This document shows positions 24,352-34,500 of a DNA stretch of 64,000 nt, in pieces. Each line of letters begins with the position of its first letter. The stretch's first letter is position 1. The notes below the pieces were generated by a model. It was not told the DNA's origin. It saw only the letters and a program-made list of their open reading frames with translations, and did no database searches. Made by a program: the position numbers and the translations under genes. Source of the stretch: Curtobacterium sp. VKM Ac-2922 (GTDB lineage Bacteria; Actinomycetota; Actinomycetes; Actinomycetales; Microbacteriaceae); contig NZ_JALGRO010000004.1 in the NCBI RefSeq assembly GCF_022815645.1, positions 62,001 to 126,000 of the forward strand, given 5' to 3'.

Positions 24352-25365
24352 GTGGACGCGACGGACGAACGGACCGGACCGGTGGACGCCTGGACGGGGC
24401 CGACGGTGGGGGAGCTCGGGGAGTTGGTCGTGCTCGACCGCGTGACCGCGCGGCTGCCGTCCGGGGCGCCGATCGTGGGCCCCGGGGACGACTGCGCCGT
24501 GGTCGCGGCGCCCGACGGACGCTTCGTCGCCACGACCGACATGATGGTGCACGGGCCCGACTTCCGGTGGGCGTGGTCGACGCCCGAGGACGTCGGCTGG
24601 AAGGCGGCCGCGACGAACCTGTCCGACGTCGCGGCGATGGGGGCGGTGCCGACCGGACTCGTCGTCGCGATCGCCGCACCGCAGGACACCCCCGTGGCCG
24701 TGCTCGAGGGCATCGCGGACGGGTTCCGTCTGGCGGTCGACGCACTCGCTCCCGGGTGCGGTGTCGTCGGCGGTGACCTGTCGACGTCGTCGGCGTTCAC
24801 CCTGGCGGTGACCGCGTTCGGCGACCTGCAGGGCCGGGCGCCGGTGCTCCGCTCGGGTGCTCGCGTCGGGGACGTGCTGGCGGTCGCGGGTGAACTCGGC
24901 GAGGCGGCGCGTGGGCTCGGGCGGTTGTTCCGCTCCGGGGTCGACGCCTCCGGGGTGCCGTCCGCCGAGGCGGTGCGGGTGAACGACCTGGATGCTGACC
25001 CGACCGTGGCACGGCAGCGTCGCCCGGTGCCGCCGATCGACGGCGGGGCGGGTGCCGCACGGGCCGGCGCGACGGCGATGCTCGACCTGTCCGACGGACT
25101 CGCCATCGACGGCGGCCGTCTGGCGCGTGCGAGTGACGTCACCCTGGCGCTCGACGCCGACGCGGTGCAGGACGACGTCGCGCTGCACGGCGGCGAGGAC
25201 CACGGACTGCTCGCGACGTTCCCCGCGGACGTCGCCCTGCCGAGCGGCTTCCGGCGGCTGGGCGTGGTGGTGCAGCGTGGCACCGCCGACGTCCTGCTCG
25301 GGGACCGACCCGTGCCGACGACGGGGTGGGACCCCTACGCCGACTGGGACGGCGCTGCGGGCTGA
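24352..25365 (+). CDS. thiL: Thiamine-monophosphate kinase
   Basis: A 337-residue ThiL, which phosphorylates thiamine monophosphate to the active diphosphate. GPGDDCAVVAAPD carries the Mg-binding Asp pair, VATTDMMVHGPDFR the next metal site, and AATNLSDVAAMGA and VVGGDLSTSSAF the ATP and Mg loops. AMLDLSDGLAIDG in the C-terminal half is the second Asp cluster. GTG start, 6 nt after TACCGT. Convergent with rsmD. Confidence 0.94.
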   Translation: MDATDERTGPVDAWTGPTVGELGELVVLDRVTARLPSGAPIVGPGDDCAVVAAPDGRFVATTDMMVHGPDFRWAWSTPEDVGWKAAATNLSDVAAMGAVPTGLVVAIAAPQDTPVAVLEGIADGFRLAVDALAPGCGVVGGDLSTSSAFTLAVTAFGDLQGRAPVLRSGARVGDVLAVAGELGEAARGLGRLFRSGVDASGVPSAEAVRVNDLDADPTVARQRRPVPPIDGGAGAARAGATAMLDLSDGLAIDGGRLARASDVTLALDADAVQDDVALHGGEDHGLLATFPADVALPSGFRRLGVVVQRGTADVLLGDRPVPTTGWDPYADWDGAAG

Positions 25366-25407
25366 GGGCACGCTCGGCCGGCACGTGCGCTCGGCCGACT
25401 TGCTTGC

Positions 25408-25971
25408 TCAGGCCTCGGACGCCACGGCTTCCCACGCCACGGTCTCGCCGTAGCTGCGCTTGCTGAACGGCGCCAGGCCCGCGGGCCAGGTCGGCTCCGG
25501 GGACCGTTTGCTGCGCTCCACGACGACCACTGCGTCCGGCGTCAGCTTCGGCGCGAGGGTCGCGAGCACCTCGGTGAGCTCGGTCTCGGGGACGTCGTAC
25601 GGCGGGTCGATGAACACCAGGTCGAAGGTGCGCACTGTGCCGCGCAGGTAGCCGAGCACCGGCTGCGGGTACACGTCGATCCGCACGCCCGTGACGCGCT
25701 GTTGCACGGCGCGCGCGTTCTCACGACAGACGGCCGCCGCTGCCGGAGCGCGGTCGACCAGCACGACCTCGACCGCGCCGCGCGACGCCGCTTCGAGCCC
25801 GAGCGCCCCGGTCCCCGCGTACAGGTCCGCCACCGAGGCGTCGTCCACCAGCCCGCGGGCGTCGAGCGACGAGAACAGTGCCTCGCGCACGCGGTCGCTG
25901 GTCGGGCGGGTGCCCGACTTCGGCACCCGGAGCGTCAGGGAGCCGGCGGCGCCGGCGATGATGCGGGTCAT
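25408..25971 (-). CDS. rsmD: 16S rRNA (guanine(966)-N(2))-methyltransferase
   Basis: A 187-residue RsmD-type methyltransferase acting on 16S rRNA in the small subunit. The N-terminus MTRIIAGAAGSLTL is family-typical, DLYAGTGALGLEA binds SAM and FIDPPYD is the catalytic N6/N2-methylase motif. A TACGGT box 6 nt upstream and no ribosome site suggest a leaderless transcript. Divergent from recG. Confidence 0.92.
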   Translation of the reverse strand: MTRIIAGAAGSLTLRVPKSGTRPTSDRVREALFSSLDARGLVDDASVADLYAGTGALGLEAASRGAVEVVLVDRAPAAAAVCRENARAVQQRVTGVRIDVYPQPVLGYLRGTVRTFDLVFIDPPYDVPETELTEVLATLAPKLTPDAVVVVERSKRSPEPTWPAGLAPFSKRSYGETVAWEAVASEA

Positions 25972-25977
25972 GCTGCA

Positions 25978-25983
25978 ACCGTA
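25978..25983 (-). promoter_or_regulatory. Probable -10 box (TACGGT) for rsmD
   Basis: Read on the minus strand, TACGGT ends 6 nt before the rsmD ATG. The recG counterpart, TACCGT at 26082-26087, ends 6 nt before its GTG, so the 122-bp spacer holds two divergent leaderless promoters. Confidence 0.5.
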
Positions 25984-26093
25984 GCGGCCGCAGGCGGTCC
26001 CACCGGAGTTGCCCACAGGGCCGCCGGACAGCGTTCTCCACAGGCCGGCCGGGAGGCTCGGGGCACGTCGGCCGTGACGGGTACCGTTGCCGT

Positions 26094-28385
26094 GTGGTCA
26101 CCTCCAGAGCCGCCGCACCGGCGGACGCGCCCTCCGACACCCCCGACGGGGTCGCTGGCGCCGCGGTGCCCGCTCGGACCGAGTGGGGCCCAGCTCCGCT
26201 CGACACCCGGCTGGCCACGGTGCTGGGCGGTCGGACCGCGAAGGCCGTCGAGAAGGCCTTCGGTCACCGCACGGTGGGGGAGTTCCTCGAGCACGCGCCC
26301 CGGCGGTACGCCGAGCGCGGGGCACTCACCGCGCTCGACTCCCTGGCGATCGGCGAGTCGGTGACCATCGTGGCCGAGGTGGTCGACGTCCGCGAACGCA
26401 CGATGCGGCAGCGGCGCGGGTCGATCCTCGAAGCCAAGATCGGCGACGGCAAGGGCCTGCTGACGCTGACGTTCTTCAACCAGGGCTGGCGCACGAAGGA
26501 CCTGGTGGTGGGTGCCCGCGGCATCTTCGCCGGCAAGGTCGGCGACTACCGCGGCGCCCGGCAGCTGGCACACCCCGACTACGAGCTCTTCGACGACGAC
26601 GACCCCCGGGCCACGGCCGACCCCGAGTCGGACGAGGCGATCCGGTTCTCGCAGCAGCCGATCCCGATCTACCCGGCGACGGCCTCGCTGTCCTCGTGGC
26701 AGATCGCCAAGGCCATGGCCGTCGTGCTCGACACCCTGCCGGACATCGCCGACCCGATCCCGTCCTCGGTGCGCACACGGCTGGGCCTGGTGCCGTTCCG
26801 TCGCGCGCTCGAGCTGCTGCACCGCCCCGAGAAGGTCGCCGACTTCAAGCGCGCACAGGACGCACTGCGGTACCGCGAGGCGTTCGTGCTGCAGACCGCA
26901 CTGGTCCAGCGGCGGATCGCGGCCCGTGCCACCGCCTCGACGTCGCGCACCGCGTCACCCGGCGGCATCCTCGAACGGTTCGACGCCACCCTGCCCTTCA
27001 CCCTGACCGACGACCAGCAGAGCGTCGGGGCCGAGATCGCGCACGACCTGGCCGGGTCGTGGCCGATGCACCGGCTGGTGCAGGGCGAGGTCGGCTCGGG
27101 CAAGACCCTGGTGGCGATCCGGGCGATGCTCACCGTGGCCGAGTCCGGCGGGCAGTCCGCGCTCATCGCGCCGACCGAGGTCCTCGCCGCGCAGCACCTG
27201 CGGTCGATCGTGAAGTTCCTGGGCCCCGACCTGGCGGCCGAGCTCCGTCCCGTCATCCTGACCGGCTCGCAGTCCACCGACGAACGACGGCGCGCGTTGC
27301 TGGCCGCTGCCTCCGGCGGCTCGCGGTTGGTCGTCGGCACGCACGCGCTGCTGGGCGACCGGGTCGACTTCGCCGAACTCGGGCTGGTGGTCGTCGACGA
27401 GCAGCACCGGTTCGGGGTCGAACAGCGCGAGGCCCTGCGCACGAAGGGGCAGACCCCGCCGCACGTGCTGGTGCTCACGGCGACGCCGATCCCGCGCACG
27501 GTGGCCATGACCGTGTTCGGCGACCTCGACGTCTCCACCATCGCGGGCATGCCGTCCGGACGCGCCGGTGTCGAGACCCACGCGGTCGGCCTCGCCGAGC
27601 ACCCCGGGTGGGAGTCCCGCATCTGGACGCGGATGGCCGAGGAACTCGGCACGGGACGGCAGGCCTTCGTGGTCTGTCCCGCGATCGACGAAGCGCACGC
27701 CGAGGACGACGGCCCTGCGCTGGTCCGCGAGCAGGGGGCTCCCGACGGCGACGACGAGGCACCGAAACGCGCGCCGGCGACCGTGCTGGCCACCGCGGAA
27801 CGCATGCGCACGATGCCCGTGCTGCAGGGGCGCCGGATCGAGGTCCTGCACGGCCGGATGTCCGGCGACGAGAAGGACCGCGTGATGACGGCGTTCGCGT
27901 CCGGCGACGTCGACGTCCTGGTCGCGACGACCGTGATCGAGGTCGGCGTGGACGTGCCGAACGCGTCGATGATGGCGATCCTCGACGCCGACCGCTTCGG
28001 GGTCTCGCAGCTGCACCAGCTGCGCGGCCGCATCGGCCGTGGCCAGTGGCCGGGCGTGTGCCTGCTCGTGACCACCGCCGAGGCCGACACCACCTCGCGC
28101 GAGCGTGTCGACGCGGTGGCCGCCTCGGACGACGGCTTCGAACTCGCCCGGGTCGACCTCGAGCTCCGGCGTGAGGGCGACGTGCTGGGCGAGCGGCAGT
28201 CCGGTGGGCGGTCCTCGCTCAACCTGCTGCGCGTCGTCCGCGACGCCGACCTCATCATGGACGCACGCGAGGAAGCCGAGCGGCTACTGGAACGCGACCC
28301 GGGCCTCCAGGACCAGCCGGAGCTCCGCGCCGCGCTGGCCCGGCGCCTCGACGAGTCGGACGCCGCGTTCCTCGGCAAGAACTAG
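26094..28385 (+). CDS. recG: ATP-dependent DNA helicase RecG
   Basis: A 763-residue RecG that reverses stalled forks and processes branched DNA. An N-terminal OB/wedge domain (about residues 60-150) precedes the helicase core: GEVGSGKT (Walker A, near residue 335), DEQHRFG (motif II), TATPIPRT (motif III) and [10 protein letters not shown] (motif VI). An acidic insert around residues 540-565, [14 protein letters not shown] and following, lengthens it over the enterobacterial protein, as often in actinobacteria. GTG start 6 nt after TACCGT. Confidence 0.95.
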   Translation: MVTSRAAAPADAPSDTPDGVAGAAVPARTEWGPAPLDTRLATVLGGRTAKAVEKAFGHRTVGEFLEHAPRRYAERGALTALDSLAIGESVTIVAEVVDVRERTMRQRRGSILEAKIGDGKGLLTLTFFNQGWRTKDLVVGARGIFAGKVGDYRGARQLAHPDYELFDDDDPRATADPESDEAIRFSQQPIPIYPATASLSSWQIAKAMAVVLDTLPDIADPIPSSVRTRLGLVPFRRALELLHRPEKVADFKRAQDALRYREAFVLQTALVQRRIAARATASTSRTASPGGILERFDATLPFTLTDDQQSVGAEIAHDLAGSWPMHRLVQGEVGSGKTLVAIRAMLTVAESGGQSALIAPTEVLAAQHLRSIVKFLGPDLAAELRPVILTGSQSTDERRRALLAAASGGSRLVVGTHALLGDRVDFAELGLVVVDEQHRFGVEQREALRTKGQTPPHVLVLTATPIPRTVAMTVFGDLDVSTIAGMPSGRAGVETHAVGLAEHPGWESRIWTRMAEELGTGRQAFVVCPAIDEAHAEDDGPALVREQGAPDGDDEAPKRAPATVLATAERMRTMPVLQGRRIEVLHGRMSGDEKDRVMTAFASGDVDVLVATTVIEVGVDVPNASMMAILDADRFGVSQLHQLRGRIGRGQWPGVCLLVTTAEADTTSRERVDAVAASDDGFELARVDLELRREGDVLGERQSGGRSSLNLLRVVRDADLIMDAREEAERLLERDPGLQDQPELRAALARRLDESDAAFLGKN

Positions 28386-28413
28386 CAGAGCCCGGTTCGG
28401 TATCGTCGCTGCC

Positions 28414-28905
28414 ATGACGCAGATCGCGGTGGTCCCCGGATCCTTCGACCCCGTGACCCTTGGGCACCTCGACGTGATCGGGCGCGCGGCCGGGCTGTTC
28501 GACGAGGTCCACGTGCTCGTGGTGCACAACCCCGACAAGAAGACCGCGATGTTCGACGCCGTCGACCGCGTCCGGCTCATCGAGGAGTCCCTGGCCGAGG
28601 TCGGTGCACCGGAGAACATCCGGGTCGGGGAGTGGACGGCTGGGCTGCTCGTCGACTACTGCCGCCAGGTCGGGGCCTCGGTCCTGGTGAAGGGCGTGCG
28701 CTCCGGCGAGGACGTCGCCTACGAGACCCCGATGGCGATCATGAACCGGCACCTGGCGAACGTCGAGACGGTGTTCCTGCTGCCCGACGCCGCACGGGCC
28801 CACGTGTCGAGTTCGCTCATCCGCCAGGTCGCCAGCCTGGGCGGCGACGTCACGCCGTACGTGCCCGCGGTGGTCGGCGAGGCGCTCCGTCGGCGCCTGG
28901 GCTGA
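28414..28905 (+). CDS. coaD: Phosphopantetheine adenylyltransferase
   Basis: A 163-residue hexameric nucleotidyltransferase that makes dephospho-CoA in CoA synthesis. [14 protein letters not shown] contains the T/HxGH nucleotide site, [12 protein letters not shown] the phosphate-binding block and [16 protein letters not shown] the C-terminal signature. Length is normal. TATCGT lies 7 nt before the ATG, so the transcript is probably leaderless and separate from recG, 28 bp upstream. Confidence 0.96.
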   Translation: MTQIAVVPGSFDPVTLGHLDVIGRAAGLFDEVHVLVVHNPDKKTAMFDAVDRVRLIEESLAEVGAPENIRVGEWTAGLLVDYCRQVGASVLVKGVRSGEDVAYETPMAIMNRHLANVETVFLLPDAARAHVSSSLIRQVASLGGDVTPYVPAVVGEALRRRLG

Positions 28906-28965
28906 CGACGCGCGCGCCACGCCGCTCCTCGACGTCTGCTCTGGTCCGCGCTAGGATGGTCGATC

Positions 28966-29508
28966 GTGTCTTCCCCCGTGACCAGCCCCTACGCCCTGCG
29001 CGTGCGTGACCTCGCGCACCGCCCGGGCGAGATGCGCGAGCACACGCTCGACATCACCGTCCCCGAAGCCCTCGGTGCCGGTGTCGTCGCGGTCCAGGAA
29101 GGCGCGGAGATGCACATCGAGCTCCGGCTCGAGGGGCTCCACGAAGGGGTGCTCGTCTCCGGGCACGCCTCGGCCGAGGCCACCGGGCAGTGCTCGCGCT
29201 GCCTGATCGACATCGCCGAGCCCGTCGAGGTCGATTTCGCCGAGCTGTTCGCGTATGATCCCTCGGAGGATTTCGACTTCCATGTTCACGAAGACCACGT
29301 GGATTGTGAACCGGTCGTTCGAGACGCGGTGGTGCTGTCGCTGCCGTTCCAGCCGGTCTGCCGACCGGACTGCCCAGGACTCGACCCGGTGACGGGTGAG
29401 CGACTGGCAGATCTGGGTGATCGCCCGGCGTCCGCGCCGACCGATCTCCGCTGGGCCGCGCTCGACGGACTCACGTTCGACGAGACCGACCGCACCTCCA
29501 CCGACTGA
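28966..29508 (+). CDS. DUF177 (YceD-like) protein
   Basis: A 180-residue YceD/DUF177 protein. Four Cys in QCSRC (near 70) and CRPDC (near 130) form a probable zinc site, with acidic segments between. Members are encoded directly before rpmF across bacteria and have been linked to 23S rRNA maturation and L32 supply. That arrangement is kept here: rpmF begins 27 bp downstream and rnc follows. GTG start with TAGGAT 8 nt upstream, suggesting one promoter for the DUF177-rpmF-rnc-mutM group. Confidence 0.9.
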   Translation: MSSPVTSPYALRVRDLAHRPGEMREHTLDITVPEALGAGVVAVQEGAEMHIELRLEGLHEGVLVSGHASAEATGQCSRCLIDIAEPVEVDFAELFAYDPSEDFDFHVHEDHVDCEPVVRDAVVLSLPFQPVCRPDCPGLDPVTGERLADLGDRPASAPTDLRWAALDGLTFDETDRTSTD

Positions 29509-29535
29509 CCACCGACCAACCGAAAGAGAACCACC

Positions 29536-29739
29536 ATGGCCGTTCCCAAGCGCAAGCAATCCCGTGCCAACACGCACGCCCGTCGTTCGCAGTGGAAGGC
29601 CGCGCCGGTCCAGCTCGTGAAGACGATCGAGAACGGTCAGGTCACCTACAGCCTCCCGCACCGCGCGAAGGTCGTCGAGGACTCGGCCGGCACCCCCCTG
29701 TACATGGAGTACAAGGGCCGCAAGGTCGCCGACGTCTGA
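29536..29739 (+). CDS. rpmF: 50S ribosomal protein L32
   Basis: A 67-residue basic L32. [20 protein letters not shown] is the standard N-terminus. The four-Cys zinc ribbon present in some L32 forms is absent, so this is the zinc-independent type. A GAGA ribosome site precedes the ATG. The rnc GTG follows the stop directly. Confidence 0.97.
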   Translation: MAVPKRKQSRANTHARRSQWKAAPVQLVKTIENGQVTYSLPHRAKVVEDSAGTPLYMEYKGRKVADV

Positions 29740-30507
29740 GTGACGACACGCATGAAGGCGACGTCCGGTTCCGCGGGGTCCAACCCCGTGGGGTCGGACG
29801 TCGTTCGTCTGCAGGCCCTGCTGGGCGTGCAGGTCGACCCTGAGCTGCTGCAGCTCGCCCTGACCCACCGCTCGTTCGCGTACGAGCACGGCGGGATCGG
29901 GCACAACGAACGCCTCGAGTTCCTCGGGGACTCCATCCTCGGTCAGGCCGTCACGGTGAAGCTCTACCGCGACTTCCCGCACCTCGACGAGGGCGACCTG
30001 GCCAAGCGCCGGGCGAGCCTGGTGTCGACGGTCGCGCTGGCCGAGATCGCCCGACTGATCGGCCTGGGCGCCTACGTCCGCCTGGGCAAGGGCGAAGAGC
30101 TCACCGGCGGCCGCGACAAGTCCTCGATCCTGGCCGACACCGTCGAAGCCGTCATCGGTGCGACCTACCTGTCCGCCGGTCCCGACGACGCCACCGCGCT
30201 CGTCCTGCGGCTCGTGCAGCCGCTGCTCATCGACCCGGACCGCTTCGGTGCCGCGATGGACCCGAAGACCAGCCTGCAGGAACTGGCTTCGTCGCTCTCC
30301 CTCGGCAACCCCGTCTACCGCGTGACCGAAGAGGGCCCTGACCACGACAAGGTCTTCCACGCGACCGTCGTGCTGCAGGGCGAGGACATCGCGACCGGCT
30401 CGGGCACCAGCAAGAAGACCGCCGAGATGGCCGCCGCGCTCGACTCGTGGACGCGCCTGTCCGGCCGCACGATCGACACCCCGGCCGTCCTGCCCGCCGA
30501 GGCCTAG
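29740..30507 (+). CDS. rnc: Ribonuclease III
   Basis: A 255-residue RNase III that cuts double-stranded RNA, including rRNA precursors. NERLEFLGDSILG is the catalytic signature with the Mg-binding Glu and Asp, and DTVEAVIGATYL the second metal block. A double-stranded RNA-binding domain fills the last 75 residues, ending near SGTSKKTAEMAAALD. GTG start right after the rpmF stop; ATG at 29752 is an alternative. Confidence 0.96.
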   Translation: MTTRMKATSGSAGSNPVGSDVVRLQALLGVQVDPELLQLALTHRSFAYEHGGIGHNERLEFLGDSILGQAVTVKLYRDFPHLDEGDLAKRRASLVSTVALAEIARLIGLGAYVRLGKGEELTGGRDKSSILADTVEAVIGATYLSAGPDDATALVLRLVQPLLIDPDRFGAAMDPKTSLQELASSLSLGNPVYRVTEEGPDHDKVFHATVVLQGEDIATGSGTSKKTAEMAAALDSWTRLSGRTIDTPAVLPAEA

Positions 30508-30510
30508 GGC

Positions 30511-31476
30511 GTGCCGGAACTCCCCGAGGTCGAGGTCGTCCGCGCCGGCCTCGAACCCGCCGTCAGCGGCGCCCGCATCACGGCGGTCCAGGTCGTCGAC
30601 GAGCGAGCCCTGACCCGGCACGACGGCCCCGGCGAGGACTTCGCGCACCGGTTGACCGGGCGCACGATCCAGGCTGCGGTCCGCCGCGGCAAGTTCCTGT
30701 GGATGCCGCTCGACGACGCTGCCGACGGACCCGAGGCCCTGGTCGCGCACCTCGGCATGAGCGGTCAGATCCTGCTCGGCCGCGATCGACCGGCCGCCAG
30801 GCATCGTCGGATCCTGCTGCAGGTCCAGCCGGCGGGCACCACCCGCGACGGCTTCCCGGAGTCGCCGGTCGAGCTGGAGTTCGTCGACCAGCGGACGTTC
30901 GGGTCGATGGCGATCGACCGCATGGTGCCGACCGTCGACGGCGCTCCGGCCGGATCGGCGGGGGTCGTCGACCTGCAGCAGCCCGACGCCGCGTGGCGAC
31001 GACGCATCCCCGGCCAGGTGTCGCACATCGCCCGCGACCCGCTGGACGCCGCCTTCGATGACGCCCGGTTCGTCCAGATGGCCCGCAAGCGCTCGAGCGG
31101 CATCAAGCGCGTGCTGCTCGACCAGGGCGTCATCAGCGGCATCGGCAACATCTACGCGGACGAGTCCCTGTGGGCGGCGAAGCTCCACCACGACCGCCCC
31201 GCCGACCGCCTGCCCCGGGCGACCGTGCAGCTGTTGCTCGACGAGGTGCGGAGCGTGCTGCGACGGGCCCTCGAGGACGGCGGCACGAGCTTCGACGCGC
31301 AGTACGTCAACGTGAACGGGCAGTCCGGGTACTTCTCGCAGCGCCTGAACGTCTACGGGCAGCAGGGCAAGCCGTGCCCCCGGTGCGGCACCACGATCGT
31401 CCGCGAGGCCTTCATGAACCGCTCCAGCCACCGTTGCCCCGTGTGCCAACCCAGCCCGCGCCTCCGCACGCGCTAG
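30511..31476 (+). CDS. mutM: Formamidopyrimidine-DNA glycosylase
   Basis: A 321-residue Fpg that removes 8-oxoguanine and opened purines and nicks the site. The N-terminal PELPEVE carries catalytic Pro2 and Glu3; RRGKFLW holds the conserved Lys. The helix-two-turn-helix is at GIGNIYADESLWAA, and the C-terminal zinc finger is CPRCG...RCPVC. GTG start 4 bp after rnc, which places repair with RNA processing in one transcript. Confidence 0.96.
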   Translation: MPELPEVEVVRAGLEPAVSGARITAVQVVDERALTRHDGPGEDFAHRLTGRTIQAAVRRGKFLWMPLDDAADGPEALVAHLGMSGQILLGRDRPAARHRRILLQVQPAGTTRDGFPESPVELEFVDQRTFGSMAIDRMVPTVDGAPAGSAGVVDLQQPDAAWRRRIPGQVSHIARDPLDAAFDDARFVQMARKRSSGIKRVLLDQGVISGIGNIYADESLWAAKLHHDRPADRLPRATVQLLLDEVRSVLRRALEDGGTSFDAQYVNVNGQSGYFSQRLNVYGQQGKPCPRCGTTIVREAFMNRSSHRCPVCQPSPRLRTR

Positions 31477-31547
31477 CCTGACGCCCAGCACCGCCCGAAC
31501 AGCGAGCCACGAGCCACCCGGAGCACCACCGGACCACCGGAGACCGC

Positions 31548-34500
31548 ATGTACTTGAAGAGCCTGACCATCAAGGGGTTCAAGTCCTTCGCGCAGCCGAC
31601 GACGTTCGCATTCGAGCCCGGTGTCACGTGCATCGTCGGCCCGAACGGCTCGGGCAAGTCCAACGTCGTCGACGCCCTGGCCTGGGTGATGGGGGAGCAG
31701 GGCGCGAAGACCCTGCGCGGCGGCAAGATGGAGGACGTCATCTTCGCTGGCACCTCGACCCGCGGTCCGCTCGGTCGGGCGCAGGTGATGCTGACGATCG
31801 ACAACACCGACGGGCTGCTGCCGATCGACTACAGCGAGGTGACGATCGCGCGCACCCTGTTCCGCAACGGGGGCAGCGAGTACGCCATCAACGGTGAGAA
31901 CTGCCGTCTGCTCGACGTGCAGGAACTGCTGAGCGACACCGGTCTCGGTCGCGAGATGCACGTGATCGTCGGGCAGGGGCAGCTCGACAAGGTCCTGCAC
32001 GCGACCCCGGAGGACCGCCGCGGATTCATCGAAGAGGCCGCGGGGATCCTGAAGCACCGCCGGCGCAAGGAGAAGACGCTCCGCAAGCTCGAGGCGATGC
32101 AGACCAACCTGACCCGGTTGTCCGACCTGGCGGGGGAGATCCGTCGCCAGCTGAAGCCGCTGGGGCGGCAGGCCGAGGTGGCGCGCAAGGCCCAGTCGGT
32201 CGCCGCGGTCGCCCGTGACGCCAAGGCCCGCATCCTGGCCGACGACGTGGTCCGCCTGCGCCGCGAACTCCACGAGCACCAGGAGGTCGAGGCCGGCCGG
32301 AAGTCCGAGCGCATCGTCCTGACCGAGCGGCTCGACCAGACCCGGGCGCGCCAGCAGCACGTCGAGCAGAGCATGGTCGGCGACGACGTCGACCGGGCCC
32401 GCACCGTGGTGCACCGGCTCGAGAGCGTCCAGGAACGCCTGCGCGGCCTGTCCAGCCTGGCGAACCAGCGGCTGATGTTCCTGGCGCAGCAGGCCGACGC
32501 CCCGCAGCAGGGCCCGACCGTCACCGCCGAACAGGTCGCGGGTGTGCGGGCCGAGGCCGAGCGCCTCGACGCCAGGGCCACGGCGATGGCCGGGGACCAG
32601 ACTGCCGCCGCCCAGGCGGTGCAGCGCGCCCGGGCCGAGCTCGACGCGCTCGACGAGCAGATCGCAGCGCAGGCAGCGCAGGTGTCCCAGCACGACCTCG
32701 ACGCGCAACGACTTGCCAGCGCGGTGGAGGTCGCCCGGTCGCGGCGCGGATCCGCCGTCGCCGACCGCGAGCGTCGGGAACGCGCGCTGGCCGAGGCGAC
32801 CGACCGTGCCCGTGCCGCACAGGCCGCGCTGGCCGAGGTCGGACGGGACCCGTCCGTCGACGCCGACCCCGAAGCACTCCAGCGCGCGCTCGAGGCCGCC
32901 CGCGCGCGGCTCGAACAGGCGCAGACCGCACGGGACGCCGCGCGCGACCGACTGCACACCCTCGAGCGTGAACGCGACGCCCTCGACGCCCGGGTCGCCG
33001 CGCTCGGCATGTCGATCGACGTGCGCGACGGTTCGCAGGCGCTCATCGATGCCGGGCGTGCCGGGATCACCGGTCGCCTGGCCGACCAGCTCACGGTGAC
33101 GCCCGGGTGGGAGAGCGCGATCGCCACGGCCCTGGACGGCCTGGCCGACGCGGTCCTGGCGGACGACCGAGCTGTCGCGCTCGACGCCGTCGCCCACGCC
33201 CGCGCCGCCGACATCGGGCGCATCGACGTGGTGGTCGCGGATGCCGGAGCGTCGAGGACGGACACGCCCGTCCCCGAAGGCGTCCGTCGCGCGCTCGACC
33301 TGGTGTCCGGGCCGCCGGCGTTGTCCGCGGTGTTGGCCGACACCCTCATCGCCGAGACGGACGACGTCGACCTCGACGCGGTGCTCGCCGCGGCGCCGCA
33401 GGCGACGGTCGTGACCCGCTCCGGTGACCTGGTGCGGGCCGTCCGCGTGACCGGCGGTGGTGAACGGACCACGTCCCGCATCGAGCTGGTGGCCGAGCGC
33501 GACGATGCGGTGGCCCGGCGCGACGCGATCCGCAGCGATGCCGAGGACGCGGCCACGAGCCTCCAGGCTGCGCGCACCGCGACGGACGAGGCGCGACGCC
33601 AGGCGGACGACGCCGACCGTGCCAGCCGCGCGTCCGCGGCGGCGGCAGCGGAGTACGACCGTCGCAGCGCGAGCGTGCGGGCGGGGGCGGAGAACGCCGC
33701 GGCCGAGGTGGAGCGGCTCCGTGCGGCCCTGGCCGAGACGGACGGTGCCGTCGAGGCTGCCGACGCGCAGCTGGCCACCGCTGAACAGGCGCGTGACGCA
33801 CACGCTGCCGGACCACGTCCGACGGTCGACGCCTCGGCGCGGCCGGCGCTGCTCGACGCGCTCGAGCAGGCGCGCGCCGCCGAGATCGAGCAGCGCATCC
33901 AGGTCGAGACCGTGCGCGAGCGGGCACGGTCTGAGCGGACCCGCGCCGACCAGCTGGACCGGCAGCTCGAGGCCGAGCGTGCTGCGGCCGAGGAGGCCGC
34001 GCGGCTCGCGGTGATCCGGCGGGCGCAGATCGCGACGGCCGACAGCGTGCTGGCCGACCTGCCGGCGGTGCTGGGCGCCGTCGACCGGTCGCTCGCCGAC
34101 GCCCGGGTGCAGCTCGCCACCGCCGAGTCCGAGCGGTCCCGGCGCAACACCGAGCTGCAGACCATCCGCAACGAGGAACGGGAGCTGCGGGACCGGCTGC
34201 AGTCGATCACCGACGGTGTGCTCTCGCTCGAGATGGAGATCTACGAGAAGAAGCTGCACGTGTCCGGCGTGCTCGACCGTGCGCAGAGCGAGCTCGGGCT
34301 GGTCGAGGCCGTGCTGGTGGCGGAGTACGGACCCCACGTGCCGGTGCCCGTCGACGTGCTCATCGACCCGAGGGTCCTGGCACGGCGGCACCGGGATGCC
34401 GAGCGGGCCGCGGCGGCGATGCAGTCCGGCGCCGAGGCGGCGGCCGATGCGGTGGCTGACGACCTCGACGCAGATGGCGTCGACGAGGATCTGCCGGAAC